Shown piece after piece: positions 1 to 8,767 of a DNA stretch of 64,000 bases. The DNA comes from an uncultured Clostridia bacterium (lineage in GTDB: Bacteria; Bacillota; Clostridia; TANB77; CAG-508). The notes under the pieces were generated by a model, which was given only the letters and a program-made list of their open reading frames with translations, did no database searches and had not been told where the DNA came from. A program made the position numbers and the translations under genes. Numbering within the stretch: position 1 is the stretch's first letter; each line of letters begins with the position of its first letter. The stretch spans positions 7,443-71,442 of the forward strand of contig CAKPGM010000006.1 of the NCBI GenBank assembly GCA_934154805.1. Direction: 5' to 3'.

Positions 1-712
1 TTTGCGTCAGATCAGGTAAAAGAAAAGACGAAAGAAGTTTTAAATTATGATATTGGATTTGAAAAATTGCAAGAAATATATAATATGTGTGTAAATGTAA
101 TAAAAAGCAAATTGATAAAAGAAGAACAGCCGCAAGAAGTAGTGAATGAAAGTATCGAAGAGCAGAGCAATGAACCTGCAAATGATATTATAGATGAAAA
201 TGTGGAAACAGAGACAACGGCTCAAGTTACAGAAGGAGAGCAAGAAGCGGTCGGTGGAGCAGAAGAACCAGCACCAGAGGAAACAAAAACACAAGAGCAA
301 CTAGATATAGAATTTGTTAAACAAAATATAAACATGATTTGGCCATTAAATGGAGTAAAAACATCAGGATTTGGATCAAGAGAAGCAACAGAAATTGTTA
401 CAGCAAATCATCGTGGAATTGATATTGGGGGAAACACTGGAACAGCAATAGTTGCTGCAATGGATGGAGTTGTAACGCAGTATTCACTAGAAGGCGATTA
501 TGGACAACATTTAAGAATCGAAAATGGAGAAGTTATGACATTGTATGCACATTGCAGTAAGCTATGTGTTACAGAAGGAACGTATGTAAAGCAAGGAGAT
601 AAAATAGCGGAAGTTGGACAGACACGGAAGAGCGACTGGACCTCATCTTCATTTTGAAATAAGACGAAATGGGAGATTTATAAATCCAGAAAATATATTA
701 GGAGAAAAGTAA
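1..712 (+). CDS. spoIVFA: SpoIVFA-like M23 (LytM) protein, 5' partial, needs +1 shift at CGGA
   Basis: The frame is open from the window edge, so the N-terminus, including the expected membrane anchor, lies outside. An acidic Glu/Gln-rich linker is followed by a LytM/M23 domain with the first zinc motif HRGID (about 414-428). In frame 1 translation ends at the TGA at 655, after GQTRKSDW. Skipping the C at 625, or reading CGGA 625-628 as one Gly, gives GQTGRATGPHLHF and then RRNGRFINPENILGEK, ending at the TAA 710-712 that overlaps the next start codon. The restored sequence is a textbook M23 ending with the HxH motif. In Bacillus, SpoIVFA holds and inhibits the protease SpoIVFB in the forespore outer membrane, and the adjacent M50 gene supports this assignment. 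The alternatives are a real 1-base frameshift mutation or an assembly error. Confidence 0.8.
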
Positions 713-1377
713 TGCAAATAAAAATAGATTTAAAGATTTTTTTGTTTTTACTCATTTTTGTAATAACAAGACAGATAAAAATATATGCAATATTAATGTT
801 GTTTGCTTTGATACACGAACTAGGACACCTTGTAACAGGACTAATGTTAGGTTTAAAGATAGAAGAAATTTCAGTTATTCCAGTGGGATTCTCAATTAAG
901 TTCAAAACGGAAAGTAAAGATTATAACAAGAAAATAAAGAAAGCAAATCTTTTATCATTAAAAAAGATAGTCATAGCAATAGCAGGACCAATTACAAATT
1001 TAATTATTATAGGAATTGTAGCTATATATTATAAATTAACACAAATGACAACAATTCTAAAACTTCCAATTGATTTAGTAATATATTCAAATATCTTGAT
1101 ATCCATATTTAATCTGTTACCAATATATCCGCTAGATGGTGGCAGAATCCTAAAAGAATTAGTACATATTTTTGCCGGACTGTATAAGTCGTACACGATT
1201 ACAAACAACATAGCAAATATAGTTATAATAATATTAACAGTGATTTCTAGTATTGCAATTTTAATATATAAAAACATTGCAATATTGATAATAATAGCGT
1301 ATTTGTGGGGACTAGTTATAATAGAAAATAAAAAATTCAATGCAAAAATGGATATATGGAAAAAACTAAAAATTTAA
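712..1377 (+). CDS. spoIVFB: SpoIVFB-like site-2 protease (M50)
   Basis: A 221-residue multi-pass membrane metalloprotease. The zinc motif HELGH lies at residues 35-39, and the second motif PLDGGRILKE is in the C-terminal half; both are diagnostic of M50 site-2 proteases. The length fits SpoIVFB rather than RseP, and no PDZ domain is present. Its ATG overlaps the restored stop of the upstream LytM gene by one base (TAATG), so the two are translationally coupled. That pairing is the classical spoIVFA-spoIVFB operon, in which the protease cleaves pro-sigma-K in the mother cell. The sigma-K substrate itself is not in the window. Confidence 0.9.
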   Translation: MQIKIDLKIFLFLLIFVITRQIKIYAILMLFALIHELGHLVTGLMLGLKIEEISVIPVGFSIKFKTESKDYNKKIKKANLLSLKKIVIAIAGPITNLIIIGIVAIYYKLTQMTTILKLPIDLVIYSNILISIFNLLPIYPLDGGRILKELVHIFAGLYKSYTITNNIANIVIIILTVISSIAILIYKNIAILIIIAYLWGLVIIENKKFNAKMDIWKKLKI

Positions 1378-1448
1378 TAAAAAATATTGAAAAAAACATC
1401 AAAGAATAGTAAGATTATAAGTAATAGTATAAGGTGGAGGAAAATCGA

Positions 1449-3257
1449 ATGAAAAAAGTAAATAGCGAGAAAGGCATAACACTAACAACACTAGTTATAA
1501 CAATTGTTGTGTTGATGATATTGTCGTTTTCAATAACAGCGAGTATAAAATCAACAATAGAAACAAGAAATTACAATGGAGTCAAAGAAGATATTATAAA
1601 CTTATCGGAAGAGATAAGAGTGTATTATTTAAATAATGGAGAATTACCTATAGATACTTCAAAAACATATGATTTAAAAGAATATGGAGTACCTGATAGT
1701 GATATAAATCCAAATGACGAAGGAAATTACTATAGAATCAAAACTAGTCTATTAAGTGATGTTATCTTAAATAATGGAGGACTGGAAAATAATGAAGAAA
1801 ATGCAGACACAGATGATATGTATGTTGTAAACGAATCTTCGTTGACAGTATATTATCTAATGGGAGCAATACTAGATGGACAAAGACATTATACAATAGT
1901 AGACGATTTTTCAGGAGGAGGATTTGCAGAAGACTATTATTCAAAGGTCAACTATTCTGTATTTGCTGTAATAGCAGAGGAGAGTAGTAATACTAAAAAT
2001 AAAACAGTTGCAGAGGCAGGAGATACAGTAACCTTAAAAATGATTTCAAAGTATAAACAATCATTTTTTACTAAATTACCAACTGTCAAAATAAATGGAG
2101 AAGACGTATCTGATACATTAGATTGGAACAATAATGTAATAACTGCAACCTATACAATACCTGTGGAAAATACAAAACTTGAATATGGTGCACCAGTAAG
2201 TTTTGAAATATCTGATTACATTGTTCAAGATGGAGAAAATACTATAAATGGAGAAACTATTGCAGAGGTTAATTTTGGAAAGATAGTTACAAGAAAATAT
2301 GTAACATTAGTACAAGCGTTTAAAGAAGGCAATATAAAAGTTGGAGATTACTTAAATTACAATGACTATGTAGACGAAAGTAAAACATATACAACACTAA
2401 CAAACGAAAACGGTTGGGCAGACCAAAAATATACAGCAACAAAAAACACATATTGGCAAGTGTTAGGACTAGATGAAACAGGGGAAAAACTAATGTTAAT
2501 TTCCCAAAGTCCTATAAAAAAAGAGATGAAAACAAGTGGTACAACAGAAAAATGGGAAAAATCCCCATATCTAGTATTAAAAGGGGCTAAAGGCTATATA
2601 AACAGCAAAAAAGTTCTCAATAATATAAGTGGAATATATAGCACAAATTTAGGAACAGCACAAAGCATAACAGCAGAAGAGATAAATAGACTAATAGGAG
2701 TAACGGTAGATTATAAAAATAAGAAAGTATACGCGAATTCAAACCCAAACACAAATCTAGATATATTACAAGTACTTGGAAATCAATATACATATAAAAC
2801 AGGAGATTATACACCGCAAGGTTATGTAAACAATAAAACGAAGGCGACTGAAGGAACAAAGACCTCCCCGGCAACAGCTTATATGTATGAATGGAGCGGA
2901 CTAAAAATAGATGCTACATTGCAAAATATGTTATTTGATAAAACTACAAAAGCCGATAAAAATGCAAAATCATATTGGTTGGCGTCTCCTAGTGTGGGGG
3001 CTGATTCTAACGGTGCGTTCTTTGATCCTGGTAGTGTAGTTAATGGTAAAGTTCAAGTGGCAGGAACACTATTTTTTTCGTACGATGCATGGTGCGCGAA
3101 CTGTTATGCAGTTAGACCAATAGTATATTTAAATTCAAACATAACTATTGAGGATTTGTATACAATAAATGGACAGGAAGAGGATTGGTCTGCTTATAAC
3201 AATTCAATACCATTAATACAAGGCTATGGAACTATCAATAGCAAATTAACAAAATAG
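1449..3257 (+). CDS. Prepilin-like surface protein with variable C-terminal domain
   Basis: A 602-residue protein. The N-terminus is a type IV prepilin signal: basic residues, then EKG|ITLTTLVITIVVLM followed by a hydrophobic helix. ATG 1449 is preferred over the in-frame GTG at 1434 because the RBS GGTGGAGG (1433-1440) is correctly spaced for it. The middle has no domain I recognise. The last 100 residues contain a YWLASPS...AVRPIVYL block (about 2970-3130), a module recurring in gut Clostridia surface proteins and reminiscent of C-type-lectin-like folds. This block is visibly richer in G and C than its surroundings, so it may have been copied in. It lacks the invertible promoter found at the three other prepilin loci. 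Confidence 0.75.
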   Translation: MKKVNSEKGITLTTLVITIVVLMILSFSITASIKSTIETRNYNGVKEDIINLSEEIRVYYLNNGELPIDTSKTYDLKEYGVPDSDINPNDEGNYYRIKTSLLSDVILNNGGLENNEENADTDDMYVVNESSLTVYYLMGAILDGQRHYTIVDDFSGGGFAEDYYSKVNYSVFAVIAEESSNTKNKTVAEAGDTVTLKMISKYKQSFFTKLPTVKINGEDVSDTLDWNNNVITATYTIPVENTKLEYGAPVSFEISDYIVQDGENTINGETIAEVNFGKIVTRKYVTLVQAFKEGNIKVGDYLNYNDYVDESKTYTTLTNENGWADQKYTATKNTYWQVLGLDETGEKLMLISQSPIKKEMKTSGTTEKWEKSPYLVLKGAKGYINSKKVLNNISGIYSTNLGTAQSITAEEINRLIGVTVDYKNKKVYANSNPNTNLDILQVLGNQYTYKTGDYTPQGYVNNKTKATEGTKTSPATAYMYEWSGLKIDATLQNMLFDKTTKADKNAKSYWLASPSVGADSNGAFFDPGSVVNGKVQVAGTLFFSYDAWCANCYAVRPIVYLNSNITIEDLYTINGQEEDWSAYNNSIPLIQGYGTINSKLTK

Positions 3258-3290
3258 TATTGCAATGAAAACAATTTTGTGATACAATAA

Positions 3291-3317
3291 AGCAGTGCAA
3301 AATAGCACTGCTTTTTA
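3291..3317 (+). terminator. Rho-independent terminator after the prepilin gene
   Basis: The arms AGCAGTGC and GCACTGCT are separated by six bases and followed by TTTT. The hairpin lies between the prepilin stop and rpsF. It could also act as an attenuator in the rpsF leader, but no S6:S18 binding motif was recognised. Confidence 0.75.
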
Positions 3318-3385
3318 ATGGGCAACCATTAAAATCCTTACTTACATAAAAATGTAGGTTATAAATCCACAAGGAGGTGAAAATA

Positions 3386-3670
3386 ATGAACAAATACGAA
3401 AGTATAATCATTATTAATCCAGCTGTTGAAGAAGAAAGAGTTAACGAACTAACAACAAAATTCACAGATATGATTAATAAAGATGGAAAAGTAGAAAAAG
3501 CTGAAAATCTTGGTAAAAAGAAATTAGCTTATCCTGTAAAGAAAAATGCAGAAGGCTACTATGTAGCACTAGACTTTACAGCAAATCCTAGTTTAATAGC
3601 TGAACTAGAAAGAAACTACAGAATTACTGATGATGTTATTAAATTTATGACAATAAATGTAGGTGAATAA
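3386..3670 (+). CDS. rpsF: 30S ribosomal protein S6
   Basis: A 94-residue protein starting MNKYESIIIINP, the typical S6 N-terminus. It binds the central domain of 16S rRNA together with S18. ATG 3386 is chosen because AAGGAGG lies 7 bases upstream; the in-frame GTG at 3377 is part of that RBS region. It heads the conserved rpsF-ssb-rpsR operon, and all three genes are present here in that order with short gaps. Confidence 0.95.
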   Translation: MNKYESIIIINPAVEEERVNELTTKFTDMINKDGKVEKAENLGKKKLAYPVKKNAEGYYVALDFTANPSLIAELERNYRITDDVIKFMTINVGE

Positions 3671-3694
3671 TAAAATAAAAAATGGAGGTCATTT

Positions 3695-4123
3695 ATGAAC
3701 AAAGTAATTTTAATGGGAAGATTAACAAGAGACCCAGAAGTAAGATACACACAAACAAGCAACACATTAGTAGCTTCTTTCTCACTTGCTGTAAACAGAA
3801 GATTTGTTAGACAAGGTGAAGAAAGACAAGCAGATTTTATAAACGTAGTTGCATGGAATAAAACAGGTGAATTCGTAAGCAAATATTTTAAAAAAGGTCA
3901 ACAAGTTGCAGTAATCGGAAGATTACAAACAAGAACTTGGGATGATGATAAAGGACAAAAACATTACATAACAGAAGTAATTGCAGAAGAAGCATATTTT
4001 GCAGATAGCAAGAGAGACGGAGCAACAGGAGATTTTGGTGCTAGTTTCGGAGCAGATGCAACAAACCCTGTAAGTGATGGTTCAGAATTTGAAGTATCAT
4101 CAGGAGATGACTTACCATTTTAA
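3695..4123 (+). CDS. ssb: Single-stranded DNA-binding protein
   Basis: A 142-residue protein with an N-terminal OB fold (MNKVILMGRLTRDPEVRYT) and the acidic C-terminal tail ending DDLPF that recruits replication and repair partners. It sits between rpsF and rpsR as in most Firmicutes, so it is the replicative SSB. The RBS GGAGG is at about 3683. The linker is short, accounting for the slightly small size. Confidence 0.96.
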   Translation: MNKVILMGRLTRDPEVRYTQTSNTLVASFSLAVNRRFVRQGEERQADFINVVAWNKTGEFVSKYFKKGQQVAVIGRLQTRTWDDDKGQKHYITEVIAEEAYFADSKRDGATGDFGASFGADATNPVSDGSEFEVSSGDDLPF

Positions 4124-4154
4124 GCTAAATATAAAAGTTAGGGGGAAATAACCA

Positions 4155-4427
4155 ATGGCAGATAAAAGACAAAATAGAAGAAATAATGGTGATGAAGATT
4201 ATAATCCAAAATTTAGAAAAATGAGAAAAAAAGTTTGCCCACTATGTGCAAATAAAGAATTAGTTCTAGATTATAAAAATGCAGATCAATTAAAGAAATT
4301 TATTAATGATAAAGGCAAAATATTACCAAGAAGAGCAACAGGAGCTTGTGCTAAACATCAAAGAGATATTACTATTGCAGTAAAAAGAGCAAGACAAATA
4401 GCTATTTTACCATATACACAAGAATAA
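4155..4427 (+). CDS. rpsR: 30S ribosomal protein S18
   Basis: A 90-residue protein with the S18 core: FINDKGKILPRRATGACAKHQR and the terminal basic helix. Two cysteines near residues 28 and 31 (CPLCANKE) suggest the zinc-binding form of S18. It is the last gene of the rpsF-ssb-rpsR operon. Confidence 0.95.
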   Translation: MADKRQNRRNNGDEDYNPKFRKMRKKVCPLCANKELVLDYKNADQLKKFINDKGKILPRRATGACAKHQRDITIAVKRARQIAILPYTQE

Positions 4428-4468
4428 TATATGTAACACTATTGTAATAAAAAAATTGCAAAAAAAGG

Positions 4469-4497
4469 TTGACTATATAAAAAAAGAATAGTAAAAT
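4469..4497 (+). promoter_or_regulatory. Sigma-A promoter of the LPKTG protein gene
   Basis: TTGACT (4469-4474) and TAAAAT (4492-4497) are separated by 17 bases, ending 50 bases before the start codon at 4548. Confidence 0.6.
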
Positions 4498-4547
4498 TAA
4501 AATTGTAAATAATATTATAAAGAAAATTAGAGAAAAGGAGAAAATAG

Positions 4548-4892
4548 ATGATGAAACGTAGTTCAAAATTAATTATAGGAATTGTTTTAGCACTAATAAT
4601 TATTGCTAATGCAACTGTTGTATTTGCATCAAATGAAGCACCTGCTATTATAATAGGAGGAAACACAATAGAAAATACTACATCAAACACAGAAAACACA
4701 ACACCACAAAACACAGCTACCCAAAATTACACTCCTTTAAACACATCAACAACTTATAATACTACAAACACAACTAACACATTACCAAAAACAGGTGTAA
4801 CTGATGGTTATGTTGTAGCAATATTAATGGTAGTATGTGCTATATCAGCAATATATGCATACAGAAAAATAAGGGACTATAATATAAAATAA
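4548..4892 (+). CDS. Small LPxTG cell-wall-anchored protein
   Basis: A 114-residue secreted protein. A signal peptide (residues 1-28, ending VVFA|SN) is followed by a Thr/Asn-rich low-complexity segment and a complete cell-wall sorting signal: LPKTG, a hydrophobic helix and the basic tail YRKIRDY. It is a predicted sortase substrate. The adjacent convergent gene is a sortase, so the two probably work together. Apart from the disordered Thr/Asn stalk there is no functional domain. Confidence 0.85.
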   Translation: MMKRSSKLIIGIVLALIIIANATVVFASNEAPAIIIGGNTIENTTSNTENTTPQNTATQNYTPLNTSTTYNTTNTTNTLPKTGVTDGYVVAILMVVCAISAIYAYRKIRDYNIK

Positions 4893-4911
4893 TATCTAAA
4901 AATATATTTAT

Positions 4912-4956
4912 AAAGACTATTGACAAAATACGTAAATATTTTGCCAATGGTCTTTT
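4912..4956. terminator. Bidirectional terminator between LPKTG protein and sortase genes
   Basis: A long imperfect inverted repeat (AAAGACTATTGACAAAATA and its partner, ending GGTCTTTTT) lies between two convergent genes and has T-runs suitable for both strands. Confidence 0.8.
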
Positions 4957-4971
4957 TGAGTTAATCCATAA

Positions 4972-5577
4972 TTAAATTTTTTCATAAGCAGTTATAATTC
5001 TTCTGGTTTGTTTTAAGCTGTTACAAGTCATCAATGTAATAATTCTTTTTCCGTTAGTATCCTGAGAAGTACAGCTCATATCGTCAGAAGATACTTCTTT
5101 TTTATCAGCAACATAATAAGAAACATGAGAACCATTATTTCCATATATTTCTATCTCGTCACCAGCTTCTAAGATACTGATTTTAGCAAAGAAAGTATTA
5201 TCAATATAATTGTGACCAGCAATACATAAATTTCCGATCTCATTAGGTAAAGGTCCGGCAAACCTGCAAGGAGCAATTTTTAATAGTTCCTCAGAAGATT
5301 CTGATAAGATGGGATAATTAAGTTTTAATTTATCAATTTTAATAATTCCAATTACAAAAGGCTCATTAGATTTAGAACTTGTAGAGTTATTTAAATTAGT
5401 ATTATAAGAAGGAGAATCTGAATATAAATAAGATATAGAATAAGTTGTGGCAAGTTCTTTGGATAGATTATCCCTTTTATTGACATCATATATATAATAA
5501 ACAAAAACTACTGCAAAACAAAATAATCCTAGAAAAGCTAAGAAAAATAATACTTTAAACAATGTTAAATTTTTCAT
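4972..5577 (-). CDS. Sortase, class D-like
   Basis: A 201-residue membrane transpeptidase with one N-terminal membrane helix (residues about 7-31). The catalytic set is intact: His122 in AGHNY, Cys185 in TLMTCNS and Arg192 or 193 in TRRII. It cleaves LPxTG-type signals and attaches proteins to the cell wall. Its likely substrates in this window are the LPKTG protein just downstream on the other strand and the NPKTG protein at 59662. The compact size and lack of a C-terminal helix fit class D or E; the exact class is not certain. Confidence 0.88.
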   Translation of the reverse strand: MKNLTLFKVLFFLAFLGLFCFAVVFVYYIYDVNKRDNLSKELATTYSISYLYSDSPSYNTNLNNSTSSKSNEPFVIGIIKIDKLKLNYPILSESSEELLKIAPCRFAGPLPNEIGNLCIAGHNYIDNTFFAKISILEAGDEIEIYGNNGSHVSYYVADKKEVSSDDMSCTSQDTNGKRIITLMTCNSLKQTRRIITAYEKI

Positions 5578-5722
5578 TTTTAATCCTCTTTAAAAAATAT
5601 ATAATTAGTTTGAGCAAAAAAATAAAAAAAATTAATAAAATTTCAAAAAAAGATACAATTTATGCTGAATATATGATAGAATAAGGAAGATTAAAACAAA
5701 AAACAAATAAAGGAGTGTAAAT

Positions 5723-6436
5723 ATGGCTGAAACCAAGTATAAAAGAATACTACTAAAGTTAAGCGGAGAAGCTTTAGCAGGGGAACAAAAAACTGGAGTT
5801 GATCCGTTTGTACTAGACAGAATTTGCAATGAAATCAAAAAAGTAAAAGAAATGGGAGTTGAAATCGCAATTGTTGTTGGAGGAGGAAACTTCTGGAGAG
5901 GAAAAAATGGAAAAGAAATGCAAAGAGCAACGTCTGACTATATGGGAATGCTTGCAACAACGATGAATGGATTGGCTATACAAGATGCTTTGGAAGCACA
6001 TGGAATGGAAGCTAGATTACAAACTGCAATAGAAATGAGACAGTTTGCAGAGTTATACATAAGAAGAAAAGCTTTACAACATTTAGAAAATGGAAGGATA
6101 GTAATATTCTCATGTGGAACTGGTAGCCCATATTTTACAACAGATACAGCGGCAGCACTAAGAGCAACAGAAATAGAAGCAGATGTAATATTAGTTGCAA
6201 AAACAATAGATGCAGTATATTCTGCAGATCCAAAAATAGATTCAAGTGCTGTAAGATATGATAATATAACATATTTAGATATATTAAGCAAAAATCTTAA
6301 AGTAATGGATTCAACAGCAATATCACTATGTAGAGATAACAACATTCCGTTAATAGTGTTCGCTATGAACGAACCAGGAAATATAGAAAAAGCAGTAAAA
6401 GGCGAAAAAATTGGAACCTTAGTACAAGGTGAATAA
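5723..6436 (+). CDS. pyrH: UMP kinase
   Basis: A 237-residue cytosolic enzyme phosphorylating UMP to UDP. The N-terminus KRILLKLSGEALAG, the loop GGGNFWRG and the segment DTAAALRATEI are diagnostic of bacterial PyrH of the amino acid kinase family. It heads the conserved pyrH-frr-uppS-cdsA order seen in most bacteria; frr follows after 20 bases. Confidence 0.97.
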   Translation: MAETKYKRILLKLSGEALAGEQKTGVDPFVLDRICNEIKKVKEMGVEIAIVVGGGNFWRGKNGKEMQRATSDYMGMLATTMNGLAIQDALEAHGMEARLQTAIEMRQFAELYIRRKALQHLENGRIVIFSCGTGSPYFTTDTAAALRATEIEADVILVAKTIDAVYSADPKIDSSAVRYDNITYLDILSKNLKVMDSTAISLCRDNNIPLIVFAMNEPGNIEKAVKGEKIGTLVQGE

Positions 6437-6456
6437 AAGAAAAGGGGTAAAAAATT

Positions 6457-7005
6457 ATGGATTTTAATAGTATTGAAGAAAAAATGAAAAAAACAATTAG
6501 TGTATTTGAAGAAAGCCTATCAGAGGTTAGAGCAGGTCGTGCAAACCCAAATATATTAAACAAAATAACAGTTGATTATTATGGAGTTGCTACTCCAATA
6601 AACCAAATAGCAGGAATATCAGTTCCAGAACCAAGAATGATACTTATACAACCTTGGGATATTAGTATGTTAAAGGAAATTGAAAAAGCAATAAACATAG
6701 CCGAGATAGGAATTAATCCTAACAACGATGGAAAAGTTATAAGACTTGCATTTCCAGAATTAACAGAGGAAAGAAGAAAAGATTTAGTAAAAGATATTAG
6801 AAAAATAGCTGAGGAATCAAAAGTAGCAATAAGAGCAATTAGAAGAGATGGAATGGACATGGCAAAAGCAGCACAAAAAAATAATGAAATGACACAAGAT
6901 GATTTGTCAGCAGCTGAGACTAAAATCCAAAAAATGACAGATACAAAAATTGCTGAAATTGATGAACTATTAGAGAAAAAAGAAAAAGAAATAATGACAG
7001 TCTAA
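6457..7005 (+). CDS. frr: Ribosome recycling factor
   Basis: A 182-residue protein close to the usual 185. The motifs ELSEVRAGRANP-like (SLSEVRAGRANPNIL), PEPRMILIQPWD and RRDGMDMAKAAQK are typical of RRF, which splits post-termination ribosomes with EF-G. It lies between pyrH and uppS in the usual operon. Confidence 0.97.
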   Translation: MDFNSIEEKMKKTISVFEESLSEVRAGRANPNILNKITVDYYGVATPINQIAGISVPEPRMILIQPWDISMLKEIEKAINIAEIGINPNNDGKVIRLAFPELTEERRKDLVKDIRKIAEESKVAIRAIRRDGMDMAKAAQKNNEMTQDDLSAAETKIQKMTDTKIAEIDELLEKKEKEIMTV

Positions 7006-7018
7006 AAGGAGTTTTTTG

Positions 7019-7750
7019 ATGGAAGAAGATATTTGTAAAATAATAAATATGGACAATTTACCAGAACATATTGCCATAATAATGGATGGTAACAGAAGAT
7101 GGGCGAAAGCAAACAACCTTACAACTGCACAAGGGCACAAAGAAGGCGCAGAAAATTTAAAAAGAATAGCCAAGTATGCAAATAAAATTGGAATAAAATA
7201 TATGACAGTTTATGCGTTTTCAACAGAGAATTGGAAGAGATCACAAGAAGAAGTTGGAGCAATAATGAAATTGCTTAAATTTTACATAATAGACTTTTTT
7301 AAATCAAATGATGAAAATATAAAAGTAAGAGTAATAGGAAAAGTAGAAGAACTTCCAAAAGAGCTATATAAAGAAATAAAAGAAGTGGAAGAGAAAACAA
7401 AGAATAACACAGGAATGGTATTAAATATAGCTTTTAATTATGGTGGCCGTGATGAAATAGTAACAGCAACTAAAAAAATTGCCCAACACGTATTAAATAA
7501 CGAAATAAGCATAAAAGACATAAATGAAGAAATGTTTGCTAAAAATTTATATACAGCAAATCAACCAGACCCAGATATGCTTATAAGAACTAGTGGAGAG
7601 GAAAGAACAAGCAATTTCTTACCTTGGCAATTATCATATTCGGAATTTATATTCTCACCTAAATATTGGCCAGAATACAGTAATTCGGATTTAATCGAAT
7701 CAATACAAATATACCAAAAGAGAACTAGGAGATTCGGAGGAAATAAATAG
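7019..7750 (+). CDS. uppS: Undecaprenyl diphosphate synthase
   Basis: A 243-residue cis-prenyltransferase producing the C55 lipid carrier for peptidoglycan. The catalytic start motif HIAIIMDGNRRWAK, the segment TVYAFSTENWKR and RTSGEERTSNFLPWQ are all conserved. The start is ATG 7019; an in-frame TTG overlaps just before it. The downstream partner is cdsA. Confidence 0.97.
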   Translation: MEEDICKIINMDNLPEHIAIIMDGNRRWAKANNLTTAQGHKEGAENLKRIAKYANKIGIKYMTVYAFSTENWKRSQEEVGAIMKLLKFYIIDFFKSNDENIKVRVIGKVEELPKELYKEIKEVEEKTKNNTGMVLNIAFNYGGRDEIVTATKKIAQHVLNNEISIKDINEEMFAKNLYTANQPDPDMLIRTSGEERTSNFLPWQLSYSEFIFSPKYWPEYSNSDLIESIQIYQKRTRRFGGNK

Positions 7751-7770
7751 TAACGAAGGGGAATAACAAA

Positions 7771-8571
7771 ATGAAAAGAGTTTTATCAGCAATTATAATA
7801 TTGCCAATTACACTTGCAGTATTTTTATTAGGAAATGATTATATTGTAGACGTTTTTGTTGGAATAGTAGCTTTAAGAAGTATATATGAATTATTTCACG
7901 CATTTGAACAAAAAGGCTATCATCCTATAAGATGGATAGGATATTTATCTGCAGTAGCTATAATGTTTTTACATATAGTTCCAGAACAATATAGAATAAT
8001 GCTTGTAACAGGAATTATTGCGATTTCATTACTAATAGCATTCACTCTATTAATAACCAAAAAAACAAAATCAAGTGTAATGGACATAGTAATTACCTGT
8101 TTTGGAATTTGTTACATAACATTAATGCTAATGTTTTTATCTATTATTAGAGGATTAAATAACGGAAAATTCTTAATCTGGTATGTATTCTTAGCCTCTT
8201 GGTTAACTGATGTATTTGCTTATTTAACAGGCAAAGCAATTGGAAAACATCACTTTACAGATATTAGTCCAAATAAAACAATAGAAGGATGTATAGGTGG
8301 AACTTTAGGAGCTACCATTTTAATAATAGTATATACGATTCTACTAAACAAGTTTGCAGGATTTAATATAAATGTAATAATAGCTGGCTTAGTAGGAATA
8401 TTATTAAGTATAATAGGCCAAATAGGAGATCTATCAGCATCTTGTATAAAAAGACACGTTGGAATAAAAGATTACAGCGACCTAATACCAGGACATGGTG
8501 GAATGGTTGATAGACTGGATAGCGTAATTTTTATAGCACCATTTGCGTATGCATTTTTGATGTTAATATAA
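7771..8571 (+). CDS. cdsA: Phosphatidate cytidylyltransferase
   Basis: A 266-residue integral membrane enzyme making CDP-diacylglycerol from phosphatidate and CTP. About seven hydrophobic helices are visible, and the C-terminal signature SCIKRHVGIKDYSDLIPGHGGMVDRLDS is present in full. It follows uppS by 20 bases. In the common gene order dxr follows; here a two-gene toxin-antitoxin-like insert follows instead. Confidence 0.96.
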   Translation: MKRVLSAIIILPITLAVFLLGNDYIVDVFVGIVALRSIYELFHAFEQKGYHPIRWIGYLSAVAIMFLHIVPEQYRIMLVTGIIAISLLIAFTLLITKKTKSSVMDIVITCFGICYITLMLMFLSIIRGLNNGKFLIWYVFLASWLTDVFAYLTGKAIGKHHFTDISPNKTIEGCIGGTLGATILIIVYTILLNKFAGFNINVIIAGLVGILLSIIGQIGDLSASCIKRHVGIKDYSDLIPGHGGMVDRLDSVIFIAPFAYAFLMLI

Positions 8572-8584
8572 AGGAGAGTTCAAA

Positions 8585-8752
8585 ATGAAAGAAAATCTGA
8601 AACTTGATGTTGCAATACAAGTTGTATCTAATAGATTAGCTGAAGCAATGAAGAATGAAGATAGAGAAAAAATTACAGAATTACTAAAACTAAAAAAACA
8701 GGTATATCTAGGAAATCAAGAGGCAATAGATATGCTAATAGAAAATAAATAA
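8585..8752 (+). CDS. Small helical protein, candidate antitoxin of the zeta-like kinase
   Basis: A 55-residue protein starting MKENLKLDVAIQVVSNRLAE, ending MLIENK, with the strong RBS AAGGAGAG upstream. It is charged and predicted all-helical. It lies 15 bases before a zeta-toxin-like kinase, the position expected for an epsilon or PezA-type antitoxin, but I see no clear homology to either family. The antitoxin role is inferred from position and size only. Confidence 0.6.
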   Translation: MKENLKLDVAIQVVSNRLAEAMKNEDREKITELLKLKKQVYLGNQEAIDMLIENK

Positions 8753-8767
8753 TAAAGGATGTAAAAT

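Noticed and set aside
67..657. The frame-1 reading of the first gene starting at TTG 67 and ending at 657 as a complete protein
   Set aside because: The frame is open to the window edge, and the last ten residues replace a perfectly conserved M23 motif that continues in the +1 frame.
3300..3385. S6:S18 autoregulatory motif in the rpsF leader
   Set aside because: Short hairpins exist, but the conserved CCG-containing motif was not found.
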